Numbered from the stretch's first letter, positions 17,345-26,530 are shown. The stretch: 64,000 bases of DNA from Bacteroidia bacterium (GCA_905373475.1 CAJPTC010000011.1:9994-73993); one strand, 5' to 3'. Numbers and translations: made by a program. Notes: a model not told the origin generated them from the letters alone.

Positions 17345-18955
17345 TTAGCGGCACTCTTTACGTTGGATTACCCACTCTTTTATGTTCCGTTTCTCCACAT
17401 CAAAGCTTGCGCCGATAAGAATGATCTCTTTACCCGATGAAGCGTACTTGGCAGCATAATCCTTCTCGATTATCTGTTGTAGTGCTTCTTCGGCTGTGCC
17501 AGCACTCCAGAGCTTGAGTTCAAAAAGATAAACCGTTGTAGCGGTTATCACTACGCAATCCGCTCTGCCCGTAGTGCCTACGACCTCCGTTTCAGTATAC
17601 TGCCCTAGCAGAGCAAAAATGAGGTATACCACAATCTGGTAGTCGCGTTCGCGGAACTTTATCTCTTCTCTTGCCGTGGTGTCGTAAGGCAAATTGGCAA
17701 AGACTGTCTGCAGGCGCTCCATAAAGGCATCAACGTCCTGTGCATCCACATCGTCAAGGAATTTGAAAATAGAGATCCCTAAACCACGATCTAGAGGTAG
17801 AAAACTACTCTTTAAGTTGTTGAGAAATCCGTAACGCACCTCATCGTTCGGATACCCTAGGCGATAGTAGTTACGCCCTGCGATGTACTCCTTGATGGTC
17901 AGGTAGCCCGTTTGAAAGAGAATCGGAATCGGGTCATGAGCATCAGCGCGGTGCTTGTCTAAGCCATAATCATCGAGGCGCACACCGCCCTCAAGGTCGG
18001 GTATGAAGTAGTGCGCTTCTTTCAGGTATTTCACCAAAAAATCAGGCGTACCTGTGGCGTACCAGTAGTCCTTAAGAACACGTGATGCAAAGGTATTTAG
18101 GAGGCTAAACGGATTGTAAACATTCTCCCCCTCTTGGGCAAAAAGATAGCCATCGTAGCGTTTTCTTAATGTTTCCAGAGTCTCGTTTATTGGTAGCTTT
18201 AGTTTATCAGCCAGCGCCTTCATTTCAGGTACAAAATTCGCATTGAGCTCCGTCTCTGTGATACCACATATCGCTGCGAAGTCTGGCAATTGGCTAATAT
18301 CGCGCAGATTATTCAACCCACTAAAGACACTCACCTCGCTAAACTTAGAAACACCCGTTAAAAACGAAAAACGGAGATACTCGTCGCAAGTCTTTATTAC
18401 CGAGAAGAATGCCCCTAAAATGTCACGATATTGAATATTTAAGTCTTCATTATCCAAGGTATCAAGCAATGCTTTGTCATACTCATCGATAAGTACAACC
18501 ACTTTCTTGCTCGTCTTCTCGTAGGCGCGCTGAATCACTCCTTTGAAACGACTAGACAAAGTGCGTTCTGCTTCGTCTTTACCGTAAAGCGTTTCCCAAG
18601 CCTTGAGATGCGTATGTAAAATGTTCTCGAGATCTTCTAATTTCTTATAATTCTCTGTATTGAAGTCCAGATACAAGACAGGGTACTCTATCCACGCTTC
18701 GCGCTTTTCTTGTCGCGCCAGTTCCTCTTCGACCTTCTCGAGGTATAACCCCTTAAAGAGCTCTTTTTGCCCGCGAAAGTAGGCTGCTAGCGTAGAAAGG
18801 AATAAACTCTTCCCGAAGCGACGAGGGCGGTTGAGAAAGTATACAGACCCTTTCAAGAGCTGCACTATGTATTGAGTCTTATCAACATAGTTGTAGCCTT
18901 CTGCGATTATTTTTTCAAAGTCCTGTACACCGATAGGTAGTTTTCTTTCTGCCAT
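17345..18955 (-). CDS. AAA-ATPase-like/PD-(D/E)XK nuclease family protein, copy 1
   Basis: The 536-residue protein belongs to the AAA-ATPase_like plus DUF1703 (PD-(D/E)XK) family. The Walker A region is RPRRFGKSLFLSTL (about residues 36-49), Walker B is VVVLIDEYDKALLD (about 160-173). The C-terminal nuclease-like fold has GRADCVV and LFELKLW, giving the D...E-x-K triad. It is cytoplasmic; its biological role is unknown. The ATG at 18955 matches the start of the second copy (44673-46280), so the 26 extra N-terminal codons upstream are rejected. The two copies are clearly homologous along their whole length. It stands alone, opposite to its neighbours. Confidence 0.88.
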   Translation of the reverse strand: MAERKLPIGVQDFEKIIAEGYNYVDKTQYIVQLLKGSVYFLNRPRRFGKSLFLSTLAAYFRGQKELFKGLYLEKVEEELARQEKREAWIEYPVLYLDFNTENYKKLEDLENILHTHLKAWETLYGKDEAERTLSSRFKGVIQRAYEKTSKKVVVLIDEYDKALLDTLDNEDLNIQYRDILGAFFSVIKTCDEYLRFSFLTGVSKFSEVSVFSGLNNLRDISQLPDFAAICGITETELNANFVPEMKALADKLKLPINETLETLRKRYDGYLFAQEGENVYNPFSLLNTFASRVLKDYWYATGTPDFLVKYLKEAHYFIPDLEGGVRLDDYGLDKHRADAHDPIPILFQTGYLTIKEYIAGRNYYRLGYPNDEVRYGFLNNLKSSFLPLDRGLGISIFKFLDDVDAQDVDAFMERLQTVFANLPYDTTAREEIKFRERDYQIVVYLIFALLGQYTETEVVGTTGRADCVVITATTVYLFELKLWSAGTAEEALQQIIEKDYAAKYASSGKEIILIGASFDVEKRNIKEWVIQRKECR

Positions 18956-18969
18956 TTTCGTGACGGTTG

Positions 18970-19071
18970 ATAGCACTAAGGTACGAAAAACAGAAGAGGC
19001 AAGAGAAAACGCAATGTGAGAAGAGATATGCACAGGCGCAGCTCCCAGAAAAGCCGCTGTCTCTTGTCTAC
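18970..19071 (-). promoter_or_regulatory. Conserved leader of the ATPase paralogues (copy 1)
   Basis: Two blocks here recur upstream of copy 2. Block one is 18971-18991, identical over about 21 bases to 46293-46313; on the minus strand it includes TACCTTAG, one base from the TAnnTTTG promoter consensus. Block two is 19052-19071, which differs at three of 20 positions from 46338-46357. Spacing between the blocks differs (about 60 versus 24 bases). The rest of the gap to 19336 shows no gene. Confidence 0.55.
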
Positions 19072-19281
19072 GTTCACGAACTTGGGGAAGTTGAGTTACC
19101 TACACGTTCAGCGGTGGTAAGAAGCTAAAACCTCTTCCAGATACCGACGAACTTCAGTCGTACGAAAAGACTACAAATCCGAACAAATAGGACGCCATAG
19201 TGCGATTTACTTCCCTCGCCCCATAAACAAAAAAGGTAGAGGGCTTACCTTTTCGTTCAAACACTTCGCGTAAAAGTGTAT

Positions 19282-19301
19282 TACTACTTTTGCAAGTAGT
19301 A
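19282..19301 (+). promoter_or_regulatory. Promoter inside a perfect 20-bp palindrome
   Basis: The palindrome TACTACTT-TTGC-AAGTAGTA contains the -7 element TACTTTTG (19285-19292), a full consensus match, 45 bases before the start of the 306-residue gene. A dyad covering the -7 box suggests a repressor site or a short hairpin at the 5' end of the transcript. Confidence 0.5.
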
Positions 19302-19336
19302 GGTTCGTACTTGAAACGGATTAGGAGGAGAAGAAA

Positions 19337-20257
19337 ATGAGTCAAACATTCAAGATTATCCCTAAAGAGAAACGCGCGCGAAAAGAGGTGGAACGCTTAT
19401 CGGTCTCCCAATTTGTTGCCTATATGGATGGGGAATTCGATTATCTAACCGACCTTGTTTACAGAGGTGGCACTTACATGTCTGACGAGGCGGAGCTTGC
19501 ACAGCTCATAACGGAGGGGAATTTTGCATTCGGGAAAGAATTCATCACTAGTAGGGCTTTTATCCTGATCTGCGATAAGAAGAGTTTCAATGTGCGAATC
19601 AATACACCTGCTACAACCAAGGACTGGCAAACGGCTCTAGCATTTATAAAAATGCTGGCAATGAAAACAGACGCTATCGTAATAACAGAAGCAGGCACGG
19701 AACTCTCACTTTCGGCATTGGAAAGCTACGACTATAAACCTGACATCTTGGCTGGGATAAAGAATTTACAGGAAGCAAAAGGGGATGATGTACAACAAAT
19801 TGTGGGTCCGTGCGATCGTATCATCTACCTTGACGTGAATGCTATAAAAAACATTACGGGCGCTCCTGATCCTATCGCTGCTTTTGACACAACACTGGAA
19901 AAAGTATTTCACACTGACGGTGCACCGCCTACGCAGTATTTCCTTCCGTTTAGAAAGCAAGATGGGAGCGACGAGTTTCTTATCGGTTATCACATCCTCT
20001 TCTCAAATTTCCCGACAATCTTACCCATCCAGCCTAGATTGTACCCGAAGAATATCCCTCTTATTCGCAAACACTATGGTGGGGTACAGAAGTGGCTTAT
20101 CGGTTTGGCTATTCCTGGCCAAAAAGAGCCATTCTTTCTTACCCACGAACAGGTAATAGAGAGTCTGCAACGCTGTCGGAAGATTGATGCGAATCAGCTC
20201 TACGTGGAGCGTTTGACGCGCGAAGAAATGATCGCAATGGTGAAAAAATACGAATAG
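19337..20257 (+). CDS. Cytoplasmic protein of unknown function
   Basis: This 306-residue protein has no signal peptide or membrane helix. A strong ribosome site (aggaggagaag) precedes the ATG. It opens with MSQTFKIIPKEKRARKEVERLS and has a central alternating hydrophobic/charged pattern of a mixed alpha/beta fold. The general look resembles DUF4299-type proteins, but I cannot confirm that. It is a single-gene unit with its own promoter, lying between the ATPase copy and the pyrH operon, in an accessory-looking stretch. Confidence 0.75.
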   Translation: MSQTFKIIPKEKRARKEVERLSVSQFVAYMDGEFDYLTDLVYRGGTYMSDEAELAQLITEGNFAFGKEFITSRAFILICDKKSFNVRINTPATTKDWQTALAFIKMLAMKTDAIVITEAGTELSLSALESYDYKPDILAGIKNLQEAKGDDVQQIVGPCDRIIYLDVNAIKNITGAPDPIAAFDTTLEKVFHTDGAPPTQYFLPFRKQDGSDEFLIGYHILFSNFPTILPIQPRLYPKNIPLIRKHYGGVQKWLIGLAIPGQKEPFFLTHEQVIESLQRCRKIDANQLYVERLTREEMIAMVKKYE

Positions 20258-20499
20258 CAGCCCAGTACACACTGAAATGCTTTAGCGCCTATTGAATTTC
20301 GGATAGTCAAGCTTGCTGCAATACGTTTTTGCTGTCTGTACGGGGGTAACCTTCTGCAATGCGACTTCCGTGGGGCGATAGAAAATTGTACGTTTTTCGC
20401 ATTTTCAATCAGATTTGGTGAGTTTCGTCTTGCTTCATGGAGCTAATTAAGCCGTGAAGCTGGGCGCGCTGCGACAGGACATCCCTCAAGAAAACTTAG

Positions 20500-20507
20500 T
20501 ACTTTTG
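20500..20507 (+). promoter_or_regulatory. Promoter -7 element for pyrH-frr
   Basis: TACTTTTG matches TAnnTTTG and lies 33 bases before the pyrH ATG. Confidence 0.5.
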
Positions 20508-20540
20508 TAAAGGGCACAAATCTTAGTAGGGGGGAGGCGA

Positions 20541-21248
20541 ATGAACTTTCAACGCGTTTTACTGAAATTGAGTGGCGAGGCATTGGCGGGAGCAAACGGC
20601 TTTGGCTTTGATGCGCAGGTGATGAGCGAGTACGCTAAATCTATCGCAGATGCAGCAACTACGGGAACTCAGATCGCTATCGTTATAGGAGGTGGTAATA
20701 TTTATCGTGGTGAACAAGGTGCGCAAACGGGCAAATGGCGTGTAAAGGGCGACCAAATGGGGATGCTTGCCACGGTAATTAACGGATTGGCGCTTGCAGA
20801 GACCTTTGAAAAGGAGCACTGTGCTACTCAAGTTTTTTCCGCTTTTCCTACAGGTCCAGTTGCAACACCCTATTCGGTAGAAGGAGTAGAGGAAGCTTTG
20901 ACGCAACAAAAAGTAGCCATCCTTACAGCGGGAACAGGCAATCCGTTCTTTACGACCGATTCGGCGGCAGCACTCCGTGCAACAGAACTACATTGCGATG
21001 CGCTTTTGAAGGGAACGCGAGTAGATGGCGTATACGACTGCGACCCAGAGAAGAATGCAGATGCGCAGAAGTACGAGACGCTCACCTTTGAGCAAGCCTA
21101 CGAAAAACGGTTACGCATTATGGACTTGACGGCATTTACACTCTGCCGCGAGAATAATATCCCGATTGTTGTGTTCAACATGAACCGCATCGGGGCGCTT
21201 GGTCGTCTTCTACGCGGTGAGACAATTGGTAGCACGGTTCAGAATTAA
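20541..21248 (+). CDS. pyrH: Uridylate kinase (UMP kinase)
   Basis: The 235-residue protein is a bacterial hexameric UMP kinase, converting UMP to UDP with ATP. It opens with RVLLKLSGEALAG, followed by IAIVIGGGNIYRG, GDQMGMLATVINGLAL and GTGNPFFTTDSAAALRA, all hallmarks of the amino-acid-kinase fold of PyrH. A very strong ribosome site (ggggggagg) precedes the ATG at 20541. The pyrH-frr order with a 24-base gap is conserved in many bacteria. Confidence 0.97.
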   Translation: MNFQRVLLKLSGEALAGANGFGFDAQVMSEYAKSIADAATTGTQIAIVIGGGNIYRGEQGAQTGKWRVKGDQMGMLATVINGLALAETFEKEHCATQVFSAFPTGPVATPYSVEGVEEALTQQKVAILTAGTGNPFFTTDSAAALRATELHCDALLKGTRVDGVYDCDPEKNADAQKYETLTFEQAYEKRLRIMDLTAFTLCRENNIPIVVFNMNRIGALGRLLRGETIGSTVQN

Positions 21249-21272
21249 AAACGCACAATAACGAATACTATC

Positions 21273-21830
21273 ATGGATAAGAACACATGTATGAAGAGTG
21301 CTGAAGAGGCAATGGGCAAAGGTATTACGCACCTCGAGATCGCCCTCCAGGCTATTCGCACAGGGAAGGCTTCGCCCTCTATCCTCTCACAGATCAAGAT
21401 AGATTACTATGGTACACCTACGCCGCTTCCAAACGTTGCTAATGTATCGACACAGGATGCACAGACCCTCTCTGTACAGCCGTGGGAGAAAAACTTAGTG
21501 CCCATTATTACGAAGGCTATACAGGATGCCAATTTGGGGTTGCAGCCCCTAAATGCGGGCGACCATGTACGAGTTCCCATTCCGAAGCTGACAGAGGAGC
21601 GACGCAAAGAGCTTGTAAAACAAGTAAAGGGCGAAGCAGAGAAAGCGAAAACAGTGCTTCGCAATGCTCGTCGCGAGGCTAACGATCAGATCAAGAAGAT
21701 GCAGAAAGAGGGCTTTGCGGAAGACGAGGCAAAGAACCTAGAGAACGAGATACAGAAGCTTACCGAAAAGTTCATCAAGCAAGTAGACGGAATTGCCGAG
21801 GCAAAAGAGAAAGAAATAATGACCATCTAG
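21273..21830 (+). CDS. frr: Ribosome recycling factor
   Basis: At 185 residues this has the standard length of RRF, which with EF-G splits ribosomes after termination. Conserved segments include IRTGKASPSIL, DYYGTPTPLPNVANVS, and the C-terminal helix region PIPKLTEERRKELVKQVKGEAEKAK. It closes the pyrH-frr operon and is followed by a strong terminator. Confidence 0.97.
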   Translation: MDKNTCMKSAEEAMGKGITHLEIALQAIRTGKASPSILSQIKIDYYGTPTPLPNVANVSTQDAQTLSVQPWEKNLVPIITKAIQDANLGLQPLNAGDHVRVPIPKLTEERRKELVKQVKGEAEKAKTVLRNARREANDQIKKMQKEGFAEDEAKNLENEIQKLTEKFIKQVDGIAEAKEKEIMTI

Positions 21831-21855
21831 GTCGTACGCTAACAACGTGGCAGCT

Positions 21856-21892
21856 AGAGCCTCCTTCTTCGGAGGGAGGCTCTCATATTTTT
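21856..21892 (+). terminator. Terminator of pyrH-frr
   Basis: A 9-bp stem (21856-21864 with 21875-21883, arm AGAGCCTCC) is followed by a T-rich tract that runs up to the mqnA start. Confidence 0.8.
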
Positions 21893-21896
21893 GGGG

Positions 21897-22706
21897 ATGG
21901 CAAGAAAGGTGCGTATTGCAGCGGTCTCTTACTTAAACACGCTTCCTATGGTTTATGGAATACAGCATCATTCCATAGCAGCCGATGTTACGCTTACACT
22001 TGCCGTGCCTTCTCTGTGTGCTCAGCTTTTACAAGAAAAAAAGGTAGACCTAGCGCTCCTTCCCGTGGGCGCATTAACGGCTTGCCGCAACGTTCTTCTC
22101 CTTCCCGATTACTGCATAGGAGCGAACGACAGCGTTGAAACCGTCTGCATTCTCTCACATGTTCCGCTGCACAATATTCAGAATCTCTACCTTGACCCCG
22201 ACTCTCGTACTTCGGTACTTCTCGCGCGTATTCTCCTCTCCCAATACTGGGATCTGCAACCACAGCTACTTCCCTTAGCGCCCCATTTACTAGACCTTGG
22301 AGGTACTCTTAATGATGCAGTACTGCTCATCGGCGACAAGGTCTTTGAATACCGTGCACGCTATGCGTATTCGTATGACCTCGCACATGCATGGCGCGTG
22401 TGGACACAACTACCCATGGTTTTTGCTGTTTGGGCAAGTACAAGCCCGCTGGAATCCTCCTTCCTCGCGCTGTTCAACGAGGCCATGGAATTCGGGTTCT
22501 CGCACATTCCCGAAGCGCTAAATGACTACCCATTGCCCAGCTTTATCACAAAGACAAATGCGACCGACTATCTGACACGCCGCATAAACTATCATTTTGA
22601 CGCAGCCAAGCATCAGGCGCTAGAGCTCTACCTACAGAAGGTAAAACGTCTGCCCGATCTCGCTCCACAGTTCGTTTCATTTCCCACAACAATCTGGCGG
22701 ATATGA
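21897..22706 (+). CDS. mqnA: Chorismate dehydratase (menaquinone synthesis, futalosine pathway)
   Basis: The 269-residue protein is of the MqnA/periplasmic-binding-like fold. It starts RKVRIAAVSYLNTLPMVYG, a typical MqnA opening, and has LLPVGAL, LDPDSRTSVLLARILL and LIGDKVFEYR. MqnA removes water from chorismate to begin the futalosine route to menaquinone. MqnD is a close relative, but the SYLNTLP start favours MqnA. ATG 21897 is preferred over an in-frame TTG at 21891. The stop overlaps the corA start (ATGA), so the two are translationally coupled. Confidence 0.88.
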   Translation: MARKVRIAAVSYLNTLPMVYGIQHHSIAADVTLTLAVPSLCAQLLQEKKVDLALLPVGALTACRNVLLLPDYCIGANDSVETVCILSHVPLHNIQNLYLDPDSRTSVLLARILLSQYWDLQPQLLPLAPHLLDLGGTLNDAVLLIGDKVFEYRARYAYSYDLAHAWRVWTQLPMVFAVWASTSPLESSFLALFNEAMEFGFSHIPEALNDYPLPSFITKTNATDYLTRRINYHFDAAKHQALELYLQKVKRLPDLAPQFVSFPTTIWRI

Positions 22707-23659
22707 TCACTATCTTTTATAAAAGCCATGATAGCATCGTGAGCGAAGTAGACGAAGAGATCCTCAAGCAAATAGACTACGAGGATCTGCTTTGGGTAGA
22801 TCTCATGGATGCCACGGAACACGAGAATGGGCGCGTAGAGGAATTCTTCGGCGTTAACATTCAAACTCGGCAACAAGCCGAGGAGATTGAGAGCTCTTCG
22901 CGCTATTCGGAGACTGACGCGCTAATTATTGCGAACTCTAGTTTCCTTATTCCTTCCACCGAGACCTATTTTAGCGAGCCAACCTCTTTTCAATTAAAGG
23001 ATGGTATCCTGATCTCGACGCGTAACCGCGAATTACGTTCCTTTGGCGATACACAGCGCAAACTTTCGCACAACCCGAAGGCATACCCCACGGGGTATCA
23101 CATCTTTGTTGCATTGTTCGAGACGCGAATAGATATGGATGCCGATATGCTTGAAAATATTGCACGCGGCATTACACAACTCAGCAAGCGAATTAACTTA
23201 GCCAAGCCTGAGGATATTGACCAGAAGGTGATCTTGGAGATTAACACGTTGCAAGAGAATACCATGCTGATCCGCGAGAATATTATAGATAAGCAGCGGA
23301 TTCTGAGCGGCGTACTAAAGAGCGAACGTTTTCCACGCGACGTATTTCCGAAGCTTCAGGTGATGATAAAAGATACCAACTCCCTAATTAACCACGCTGA
23401 CTTTAGCTTTGATCGTCTCGATTACCTTCAAGATACTTTCCTAGGGCTCGCCAACATTCACCTTAATAAGATAACGAAGACCTTTACGGTGGCCTCGGTT
23501 ATCTTTATGCCTCCTACGCTTATAGCCTCCATCTACGGGATGAACTTCGCCGCCATGCCGGAACTCCAGTGGAAGATTGGCTACCCGTTCGCTATTGTGG
23601 TGATGATTCTCTCCTCGCTCACAACCATCATTATTTTCAAACTTAAGAAACTACTCTAA
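22703..23659 (+). CDS. corA: CorA-type magnesium/divalent cation transporter
   Basis: The 318-residue protein has the CorA layout: a soluble N-terminal domain, a long helical stalk (about 150-255) and two C-terminal membrane helices. The first helix ends with the signature YGMN (in SIYGMNFAAMP), which forms the channel mouth. The C-terminus is Lys-rich (KLKKLL). Its ATG overlaps the mqnA stop by four bases, and nfeD follows after two bases, so all three are one unit. Confidence 0.93.
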   Translation: MITIFYKSHDSIVSEVDEEILKQIDYEDLLWVDLMDATEHENGRVEEFFGVNIQTRQQAEEIESSSRYSETDALIIANSSFLIPSTETYFSEPTSFQLKDGILISTRNRELRSFGDTQRKLSHNPKAYPTGYHIFVALFETRIDMDADMLENIARGITQLSKRINLAKPEDIDQKVILEINTLQENTMLIRENIIDKQRILSGVLKSERFPRDVFPKLQVMIKDTNSLINHADFSFDRLDYLQDTFLGLANIHLNKITKTFTVASVIFMPPTLIASIYGMNFAAMPELQWKIGYPFAIVVMILSSLTTIIIFKLKKLL

Positions 23660-23661
23660 CC

Positions 23662-24510
23662 ATGTCCTTCAAGGTGATTCTTCTAGCCGCTCTTACTTTC
23701 CTCCTTCTTTCCGTAAGTGCCACCACAACTTGTTTTTTTGCAACACAAAGGGGGATCGAAACGCAAAATCCGCAATCTACCATAAGTGCTACGGCTTTGG
23801 AAGATGATGGTACGTCGGAGACGCCGCAATCGTCGCCATCTACCATGCGTAAAATACTAGCCACGCTTCTGGTGGTTTTCATTGTGGGAGGTTTCTTTTC
23901 GGAGATGCAAACCCCAGGCGTAGGAATCTCTTTTGCGGTATCTATAGTAGCTTCCATCCTCTTTTTCACACTCTTCTACATAGATGGTTATGTAGAATTT
24001 CTAGACATCCTACTTTTTCTGATAGGTCTTATCCTTATACTGCTCGAGATATTTGTTATCCCAGGTTTTGGTTTAACGGGTGTCTTAGGACTTCTTTTTG
24101 CAGTATCGGGCTTATCATTAGCCTTGGTAGATAATTCGCTAATTTCTTCGCTCGATTCTAATGCAATACACGATATGTTAGTAGCCGCCGCATTGGTTAT
24201 CATAGGTCTTACGATTGGAATTTTCGGGAGCATGGCGCTGAGCCATTTTCTCACTACCTCAAAACGAACACCTGCCATGGCGCTCCACAAAGAGATGTCG
24301 GCAGAAGAGGGTTATATAGGGGTACAACCTCTTTCGCCCGAACTTGTTGGAAGGGAGGGGATTGCCGAAACGGTGTTACGCCCATCGGGCAAAGTGGTAA
24401 TAGACGGCACGAGCTATGATGCAGTAGCTCTCGGTGCGATGATAACAAAAGGTGCTCGCATCGTCGTTGCGAAGATTGAAAGCAGTCAGCTCTACGTGAA
24501 AGCGTTTTGA
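23662..24510 (+). CDS. NfeD-like membrane protein without the protease domain
   Basis: The 282-residue protein has an N-terminal hydrophobic segment (about 4-30), a Ser/Thr/Asp linker to about 62, four further membrane helices (about 65-205), and a soluble C-terminal OB-fold-like domain (GREGIAETVLRPSGKVVIDG). The last two parts fit NfeD. Long NfeD proteins carry a ClpP-type serine protease between the signal and the membrane part; here it is missing. NfeD proteins usually pair with SPFH/flotillin proteins, but none is adjacent. It closes the mqnA-corA unit. Confidence 0.85.
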   Translation: MSFKVILLAALTFLLLSVSATTTCFFATQRGIETQNPQSTISATALEDDGTSETPQSSPSTMRKILATLLVVFIVGGFFSEMQTPGVGISFAVSIVASILFFTLFYIDGYVEFLDILLFLIGLILILLEIFVIPGFGLTGVLGLLFAVSGLSLALVDNSLISSLDSNAIHDMLVAAALVIIGLTIGIFGSMALSHFLTTSKRTPAMALHKEMSAEEGYIGVQPLSPELVGREGIAETVLRPSGKVVIDGTSYDAVALGAMITKGARIVVAKIESSQLYVKAF

Positions 24511-24659
24511 AACACCACGAAAACGAGGCGGTTGTGTGCGTAGTGGGACTGTATAGGGCGGTGTGGCGTAAACTGCTTTGTATTTGAGAAATTTGGGTTC
24601 AGTCACGTACGTCTAACGTTTCCTAATCCCTCGTCCTCATTGTCTTGCATTTTACGCAT

Positions 24660-24702
24660 CTGAGCACCTCTTACGTAAGGAGGTGCTCAGATTTCTGTTT
24701 TG
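24660..24702 (+). terminator. Terminator after nfeD
   Basis: A perfect 12-bp stem (24660-24671 with 24681-24692, arm TCTGAGCACCTC) and a T-rich tail. Confidence 0.85.
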
Positions 24703-24804
24703 CATTCTGCAATAGAGAAATTTTTCCAGACATTACTATCTACAAATAAACGCGGTGCTGGTGATAGGGAAGCGAATTCTTCCTTCCTTACTCCCTATAT
24801 TTTC

Positions 24805-24812
24805 TACCTTTG
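24805..24812 (+). promoter_or_regulatory. Promoter -7 element for the pdxA operon
   Basis: TACCTTTG, the most frequent form of the Bacteroidetes -7 element, 41 bases before pdxA. Confidence 0.6.
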
Positions 24813-24853
24813 TTTCAAAACAAGGTGATAAGGTTTTAAGAAGGCGTAGATAA

Positions 24854-25924
24854 ATGTTGGAGGGAAAGGTAGTCGTAGGCATTACGCAGGGCGATTGTAA
24901 CGGAATAGGACCAGAGGTGCTCATTCGTGCCCTGCAAGACCCTATGTTTGTAGAGCAGTTTGTACCCGTAATATATGGTTCTGGGCGTGTACTGGCCTAC
25001 TATCGGAAAAATCTGAATGTACAAGGCGTTCAGGTGTTTGCTGTGAAACGTGCTGCCGAGGCACATCCGCGCCGTATAAACCTCATTGAAGTTTCTGTCT
25101 CCGAACCCGTAATGGTGGAAATGGGGCAACCCACTCGCCTTGCAGGACTCCTTGCCTACAATGCTTTGGAAGCCTTTTTTGCCGATTGGCGTACAGGCGC
25201 GTTAGATGCTTTGGTTACATTACCCGTCAATAAGAGTACGATGCAGTCGGCCTCATTTGTATTCCCAGGGCATACTGAATATCTTGCCGATCGTACACAG
25301 AGTCCAGATGCGCTGATGTTTATGATCAGCGATCGGCTGCGCGTTGGGGTTGTTACAGGTCATGTACCGCTGCGCCGTGTACCCGAACTGCTCTCCTCAG
25401 AGCGCATACTGGCTAAGATTCGCCTGATGAACGATACTTTGCGCCGCGATTTTGAACTTGAACGTCCGCGTATTGCGGTTTTAGGACTTAACCCGCATGC
25501 AGGCGAGGGTGGATTGCTGGGTACTGAGGAAATGACCGTTATAACTCCCGCTATAGAACAAGCGAATGCGGAGGGTATGATTGCTGTAGGGCCTCTGCCC
25601 GCTGATGGATTCTTTGGGGCAGGAGCGTGGAAGAATTACGATGCCGTGCTTGCTATGTACCACGACCAAGGGTTAATACCCTTTAAGTCTCTAACTTTTG
25701 AAGACGGTGTAAACTTTACGGCGGGTTTGCCTCTTGTGCGAACCTCTCCTGCGCACGGTACCGCCTATTCGTTAGTGGGGAAGGGCACAGCCTCCTGCGA
25801 ACCCTTCCGTCAATCTGTTTATGCCGCCATACAAATAGCCAAATCGCGTCAACGTACCGATACAACTCTTGCAGGGGCATTGCGCCCGCAACCCACGGAG
25901 GCAACGGAGGTCGCCGAGCACTAG
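24854..25924 (+). CDS. pdxA: 4-hydroxythreonine-4-phosphate dehydrogenase
   Basis: This 356-residue enzyme oxidises 4-phosphohydroxy-threonine in pyridoxal phosphate synthesis. It opens GITQGDCNGIGPEVLIRAL and shows TLPVNKSTM, FPGHTEYLA (metal-binding His), VTGHVPLRRVP (second His), GLNPHAGEGG and MYHDQGLIPFKSL (third His), all family hallmarks. It starts the pdxA-ruvA-sprA run, with 14 bases to ruvA. A consensus promoter and the nfeD terminator lie upstream. Confidence 0.96.
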   Translation: MLEGKVVVGITQGDCNGIGPEVLIRALQDPMFVEQFVPVIYGSGRVLAYYRKNLNVQGVQVFAVKRAAEAHPRRINLIEVSVSEPVMVEMGQPTRLAGLLAYNALEAFFADWRTGALDALVTLPVNKSTMQSASFVFPGHTEYLADRTQSPDALMFMISDRLRVGVVTGHVPLRRVPELLSSERILAKIRLMNDTLRRDFELERPRIAVLGLNPHAGEGGLLGTEEMTVITPAIEQANAEGMIAVGPLPADGFFGAGAWKNYDAVLAMYHDQGLIPFKSLTFEDGVNFTAGLPLVRTSPAHGTAYSLVGKGTASCEPFRQSVYAAIQIAKSRQRTDTTLAGALRPQPTEATEVAEH

Positions 25925-25938
25925 CAAGGGAAGCTCTG

Positions 25939-26520
25939 ATGATAGATTTTATATCGGGCGATGTCGTTTCGCTAACGCCTACTGAGGTAGTGATAGCCAA
26001 CGGGGGCGTGGGCTATCTCCTTCAAATCTCGATGCAAACTTATACGGCAATAGAGGGCAAAGTTACTGTCTTGCTATATGCTCACGAAGCTATTCGGGAA
26101 GATGCTTACGACCTCTATGGTTTTGTTACGAAAACCGAGCGTACCCTTTTTCGTTTGCTCATTTCCGTCTCGGGGGTAGGTTCTAATACGGCTCGGCTAC
26201 TTCTTTCGTCGTATGAAAGCGGCGAATTGGTAGCAATGATTCGTAATGGCGATGCTGCTCGTTTATGCCAAGCCAAAGGCATAGGAACAAAGACGGCACA
26301 ACGCATAATCGTAGATTTACAAAACAAGGTGGGCGATCTCTCCGTAGCTGATACGGGGGCGCTGGCTGCGCACAATACCAAACGAGACGAAGCGTTATTT
26401 GCTTTGATCGCACTAGGTTTCTCCCGAGCTGCAAGTGAGAAGGTGTTAGACGCTCTTCTGAAGTCCGATGCTTCGCTCTCGGTAGAACAGCTGATCAAAG
26501 GGGCGTTACGGCAATTGTAG
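25939..26520 (+). CDS. ruvA: Holliday junction helicase subunit RuvA
   Basis: The 193-residue protein has the three RuvA parts: an N-terminal OB-fold (MIDFISGDVVSLTPTEVVIANGG), a central pair of helix-hairpin-helix motifs (LLISVSGVGSNTARLLL and LCQAKGIGTKTAQRIIVDLQ), and a C-terminal RuvB-contact domain from about residue 145. It binds and holds Holliday junctions for RuvB branch migration. The ruvA-sprA adjacency seen here is widespread in Bacteroidetes. Confidence 0.96.
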   Translation: MIDFISGDVVSLTPTEVVIANGGVGYLLQISMQTYTAIEGKVTVLLYAHEAIREDAYDLYGFVTKTERTLFRLLISVSGVGSNTARLLLSSYESGELVAMIRNGDAARLCQAKGIGTKTAQRIIVDLQNKVGDLSVADTGALAAHNTKRDEALFALIALGFSRAASEKVLDALLKSDASLSVEQLIKGALRQL

Positions 26521-26530
26521 TAAAAAATAG

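Noticed and set aside
18970..18991. CIRCE-like half site (TAGCACTAA) in the ATPase leader
   Set aside because: No second inverted half at the right distance; the block is better explained as a duplicated promoter.
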